Below are positions 40,207-42,875 of a stretch of DNA of 42,875 bases, piece by piece; position 1 is the stretch's first letter; every line of letters begins with the position of its first letter. This DNA is from Spirochaetaceae bacterium. Its GTDB lineage: Bacteria; Spirochaetota; Spirochaetia; Treponematales; Breznakiellaceae. The DNA lies in NCBI GenBank assembly GCA_031255315.1, contig JAIRSS010000254.1, positions 1 to 42,875 of the forward strand. Direction: 5' to 3'. A program made the position numbers and the translations under genes. The notes under the pieces are model-generated. The model was not told the origin of the DNA, searched no databases, and worked only from the letters and a program-made list of their open reading frames with translations.

Positions 40207-41286
40207 ATGAAAACCTTAGTTCTCGGATTTTTCAGTCCCTGGATCGCCTATGCGGTCATCACGTTGCTGCACCTTGCTCTGCCCGGTAAATGGATGACGG
40301 GCTATGTAAAAGACGACAAGTCCGGCGGGACGCTGCGCTACCGTTTGAACGGCATATTTGTCCTTGCCTTGAGCGTCCTGCTCTGGGCGCTTCTGGGCCT
40401 GCTCAAGGTGGTTCCGTTTGACTGGCTGTATCAGGTCAGGTGGCCGGGTTTGGCGGGCGCCGTTGTGATGGGGCTGCTCTTTTCTTTTATCATCGTAATG
40501 CGCAATCCTTCTACGGGGAAACCTTTCCCCGCCGATATGTGGTTCGGCCGCCTGAAGAATCCCCAATTCAAAAACGGGCGCATTGACGCGAAGATGTGGC
40601 TTTATTTAATCGGGGCGGTCATGCTGCAGCTCAATGTTCTTTCTTTTGCGGCTCATCACCTCATGACATACGAAGATGTCAATCCCGGTTTTATTGCCGG
40701 AGCCGCCATGCTCACCTGGTTTTTGTGGGAGTATCTTTACTTTGAAAAAGTACACCTGTACACCTACGACTTTATCGCGGAGCGGGTTGGTTTCAAATTG
40801 GGGTTTGGCTGTCTGGCCTTTTATCCATATTTTTACTTTGTCTCTCTCTGGGCAACGGTGGATCTGCCCAACCCTCATCTACCGCTTTGGCTTACTGGTT
40901 GTTTCTGCGTTTTGTATCTTTTCGGGTGGGCTCTGGCCCGTTGCGCGAATATGCAGAAATACTACTTTAAAACGAGGGGCGACAAAAAATTCCTGTGGAT
41001 TAAACCGGAAGCTCTTTCCGACGGGGAACACTCCCTTCTGGTCAACGGCTTTTGGGGCCTGAGCCGGCATATCAATTACCTGGGAGAAATACTGGAGGGC
41101 TGCGGCATTGCCCTTGCCGCCGGGTATCCGGCCCTTCCTCTGGTGTGGCTGTATCCGCTGTATTATGTGGGGCTCCTCTTTACCCGTCAGGCGGACGACG
41201 ACAAAATCTGCAAGGCAAAATACGGCGCCTTGTGGGATGAGTATACAAAAAGGGTAAAACACCGGATCATTCCGTTTATTTATTAA
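40207..41286 (+). CDS. ERG4/ERG24 sterol-reductase-family membrane protein
   Basis: 359 residues with about 8-10 membrane segments (LGFFSPWIAYAVITLLHLAL, LNGIFVLALSVLLWALLGLL, LAGAVVMGLLFSFIIVM and others). The C-terminal third has the family pattern: LLVNGFWGLSRHINYLGEIL (Arg287, His288, Asn290, Tyr291), then FTRQADDDKICKAKYG, LWDEYTKRVKHRIIPFIY. In eukaryotes this family reduces the C14 or C24(28) double bond of sterols with NADPH; bacterial members are few. The usual Pro of RHPNY is Ile289 here. The coupled SDR could supply a second redox step on the same lipid. The true substrate is unknown; an isoprenylcysteine methyltransferase-like relative is a weaker option. Confidence 0.85.
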   Translation: MKTLVLGFFSPWIAYAVITLLHLALPGKWMTGYVKDDKSGGTLRYRLNGIFVLALSVLLWALLGLLKVVPFDWLYQVRWPGLAGAVVMGLLFSFIIVMRNPSTGKPFPADMWFGRLKNPQFKNGRIDAKMWLYLIGAVMLQLNVLSFAAHHLMTYEDVNPGFIAGAAMLTWFLWEYLYFEKVHLYTYDFIAERVGFKLGFGCLAFYPYFYFVSLWATVDLPNPHLPLWLTGCFCVLYLFGWALARCANMQKYYFKTRGDKKFLWIKPEALSDGEHSLLVNGFWGLSRHINYLGEILEGCGIALAAGYPALPLVWLYPLYYVGLLFTRQADDDKICKAKYGALWDEYTKRVKHRIIPFIY

Positions 41287-41289
41287 CCT

Positions 41290-41306
41290 AAGGCTGTTCC
41301 AAAAAG
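41290..41306. repeat. Half copy of the dispersed palindrome (copy 6)
   Basis: AAGGCTGTTCCAAAAAG matches the left arm of the palindrome family for 14 bases, but no right arm follows. It lies between the sterol-reductase-family gene and the convergent dusB gene. Confidence 0.5.
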
Positions 41307-41322
41307 GGAAAAAACGCGCCCA

Positions 41323-42396
41323 TCAGCGCCTCCGTAACCCGATACCCTGGGGCGTTTCCCCCGCGCCGTACATGGGGGTCCCCAGCCCGTATTCTTCTAG
41401 AATGGCCCGGTAATCGGCTATGGCCGCGGCGTGTACGAAACGCGCCCTTAGGCGGCTGCCTCCCGGAACGCCCGGCCCCCCGCCCCCCTTGGTGTAGGCG
41501 CAGAACTGCTTGCGCATCTCAAGACAGGCGGTTCTCTCTCCCCAGTCTTCCGCCAGCAACAGGAGGTGGCGGAAGGCGGCGGCAAGACGCGCGCCTGAAG
41601 ACGGCGGGACATAGGAGCCGCCGGTAAGCCCGGCCCTGGCCGCGGCGAAGATGAAGGGGTTCCCCAAAGCGCCCCGGGCGAACATGACGGCGGCGCAGCC
41701 GGTTTCTCTCAACATCGTTTCGGCATCCTCCGGGGTGAAGAGATCCCCGGACCCCGCCACCGGGATGGCGAGGCGGGAGGCGAGATCCGCGATATGGGAC
41801 CAGTCGCTTTTGCCGCTGTACCCTTGAGCCCGTGTCCGGGGGTGAAGCGTAATCAGGGAAGCCCCGGCCTCCTGGCAGGCCGCCGCGGCCTCTCGGTAGT
41901 TGACGGCGGCGGCGTCCCAGCCGGACCGCATCTTCACGGTTACCGGAACGCCGCCCAGGGCTTCCGCCGAAGCGCGGACCGCCGCTTCCACAATACGCCC
42001 CAGGATCGCCGGGCGGCGCATCAACGCGGAACCCGCGCCGGCTTTGACCACCTTGGGAACGGGGCACCCGCTGTTAATGTCCACCGCCTCCGGGCGGAAC
42101 GGCGCAAGGCGCAGGACCGCCCGGTACACCGTCTCAGGAACCGCGCCAAAAAGCTGAATGGCGTAACAGGACTCCCCCGGGCCCCGGCGGAGCAGGACCC
42201 CGCTCTTGGACTCCTGCGGGCCGGCGGGTGAACGGACCACCCCTTCGGCGGAGACAAGTTCGGTACAGGTGAAATTCGCGCCGTACTCAACGCACAGGGA
42301 CCGGAACGCCCGGTCCGAGTACCCAGCCACCGGCGCGAGAAAGATGTTGCCCGGCAGGGAAAGGGACCCAATAGTTACGGGACGATAGAGGCTCAC
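41323..42396 (-). CDS. dusB: tRNA-dihydrouridine synthase, DusB type
   Basis: 357 residues. FMN enzyme that reduces uridines in the tRNA D-loop. The N-terminal barrel starts NIFLAPVAGYSDRAFR. The catalytic Cys111 lies in DINSGCPVPKV. Further motifs are VTVKMRSGWD, ITLHPRTRAQGYSGKSDWSH and IPVAGSGDLFTPEDA. ARGALGNPFIF closes the barrel and a helical domain ends the protein. GTG at 42396 overlaps the tatD stop by 4 nt (GTGA), so the two are translationally coupled. Confidence 0.95.
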   Translation of the reverse strand: MSLYRPVTIGSLSLPGNIFLAPVAGYSDRAFRSLCVEYGANFTCTELVSAEGVVRSPAGPQESKSGVLLRRGPGESCYAIQLFGAVPETVYRAVLRLAPFRPEAVDINSGCPVPKVVKAGAGSALMRRPAILGRIVEAAVRASAEALGGVPVTVKMRSGWDAAAVNYREAAAACQEAGASLITLHPRTRAQGYSGKSDWSHIADLASRLAIPVAGSGDLFTPEDAETMLRETGCAAVMFARGALGNPFIFAAARAGLTGGSYVPPSSGARLAAAFRHLLLLAEDWGERTACLEMRKQFCAYTKGGGGPGVPGGSRLRARFVHAAAIADYRAILEEYGLGTPMYGAGETPQGIGLRRR

Positions 42397-42875
42397 GCGC
42401 CGGGGAGGCCGAAGAACCGGTTGGAATTATCCCACAAGGCGGCGCAGAGTTCTTCCTCATCTAATCCCAGCATTTCAGCCAGGAAACGGGCCGTCAGCGG
42501 AAGGTACTTGGGCATATTCCGTTTACCCCGGTAATCTGCGGGAACCATGAAGGGGCTTTCCGATTCAAGAAGGATTCGGTCCAGCGGCAGCACCCCGATG
42601 GTTTCGTGGAGGTTCCGGGCGTTCCGGTAGGTCAAGTTACCCGCAAAGGAGAAATAAAGATTCAGTTTCAGAGCTTTCCTGGCGTATTGGGCGTCCTCGG
42701 AGTAACAGTGAAGCACCCCCCCTTTGGGAGGCAGCCGGTCCCGGAGAATGTCGAGCACGTCATGGCCCGCGTCCCGGTTGTGAATAATCACCGGCATATC
42801 CAGTTTTGCCGCCAAATCAAGCTGGGTGATAAACAGTTCAATCTGGGAATTCTTGCTGCCGAATTTGCGGTAATA
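42393..42875 (-). CDS. tatD: TatD family metal-dependent hydrolase, 5' end outside window
   Basis: The frame is open to the window edge, giving 160 codons of about 260. TatD proteins are DNases/hydrolases with a TIM barrel. Visible: YYRKFG at the edge, PVIIHNRDA with the metal-binding His, GVLHCYSED with the second His, and YFSFAGNLTYRNARNL. The last metal motif reads LLESESPFMVP; the usual ETDxP Asp is replaced by Glu. The C-terminal helices fit the family. Confidence 0.92.
   Translation of the reverse strand, partial: YYRKFGSKNSQIELFITQLDLAAKLDMPVIIHNRDAGHDVLDILRDRLPPKGGVLHCYSEDAQYARKALKLNLYFSFAGNLTYRNARNLHETIGVLPLDRILLESESPFMVPADYRGKRNMPKYLPLTARFLAEMLGLDEEELCAALWDNSNRFFGLPGA

Overview
The window most likely comes from a spirochaete of the genus Treponema or a close relative. 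The evidence is the gene order flbB-fliK-flgD-flgE-flbD-motA-motB-fliL-fliM-fliY-fliO-fliP-fliQ-fliR-flhB-flhA-flhF-flhG followed by a sigma-28 gene, which is the spirochaetal motility operon. A treponeme-type chemoreceptor tail and a hook protein with the spirochaetal Lys165/Cys178 pair agree with this. The DNA is moderately GC-rich (my impression, not a computed value). A gut or free-living treponeme is plausible, but the species cannot be fixed from this sequence.

Layout. (1) 1-5029, plus strand: the 3' part of hisC, a decayed IS3-type OrfA fragment, then infC-rpmI-rplT, a coiled-coil protein, a ZapA-like protein, manA and a UPF0178 protein. (2) 5109-9083, minus strand: a small parvulin (ppiC) behind a terminator-like leader, a small protein, a secreted protein, and an RlpA/SPOR cell-wall protein with a 42-bp minisatellite. 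(3) 9084-9743: a gene-poor gap with two palindromic repeats. (4) 9744-13163, plus strand: an SH3-like lipoprotein and an ABC-F ATPase. (5) 13301-35110, minus strand: the motility operon, read from flbB down to three accessory genes after fliA. (6) 35342-38855, minus strand: a deleted chemoreceptor pseudogene and tex. (7) 38971-39270: a truncated transposase. (8) 39435-41286, plus strand: a short-chain dehydrogenase coupled to a sterol-reductase-family membrane protein. (9) 41323-42875, minus strand: dusB and the 3' part of tatD.

How the genes work together. Region 5 encodes much of a periplasmic flagellum: hook and hook-length control, stator, switch, export gate, the FlhF/FlhG placement and number control pair, and the late sigma factor. 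The ring, rod and export-ATPase genes (fliE-fliJ, flgB, flgC) are not here. Two gaps inside the operon (motB/fliL and fliY/fliO) each hold a copy of a dispersed palindrome next to a possible internal promoter.

The least ordinary items are: the sterol-reductase/dehydrogenase pair beside an IS remnant; the ppiC leader, where a terminator loop is complementary to the ppiC ribosome binding site; an arginine-rich leader ORF ending on the infC ribosome binding site; and a family of palindromes with GGCTGTTCCAAAAC arms. No tRNA, rRNA or CRISPR array was seen.
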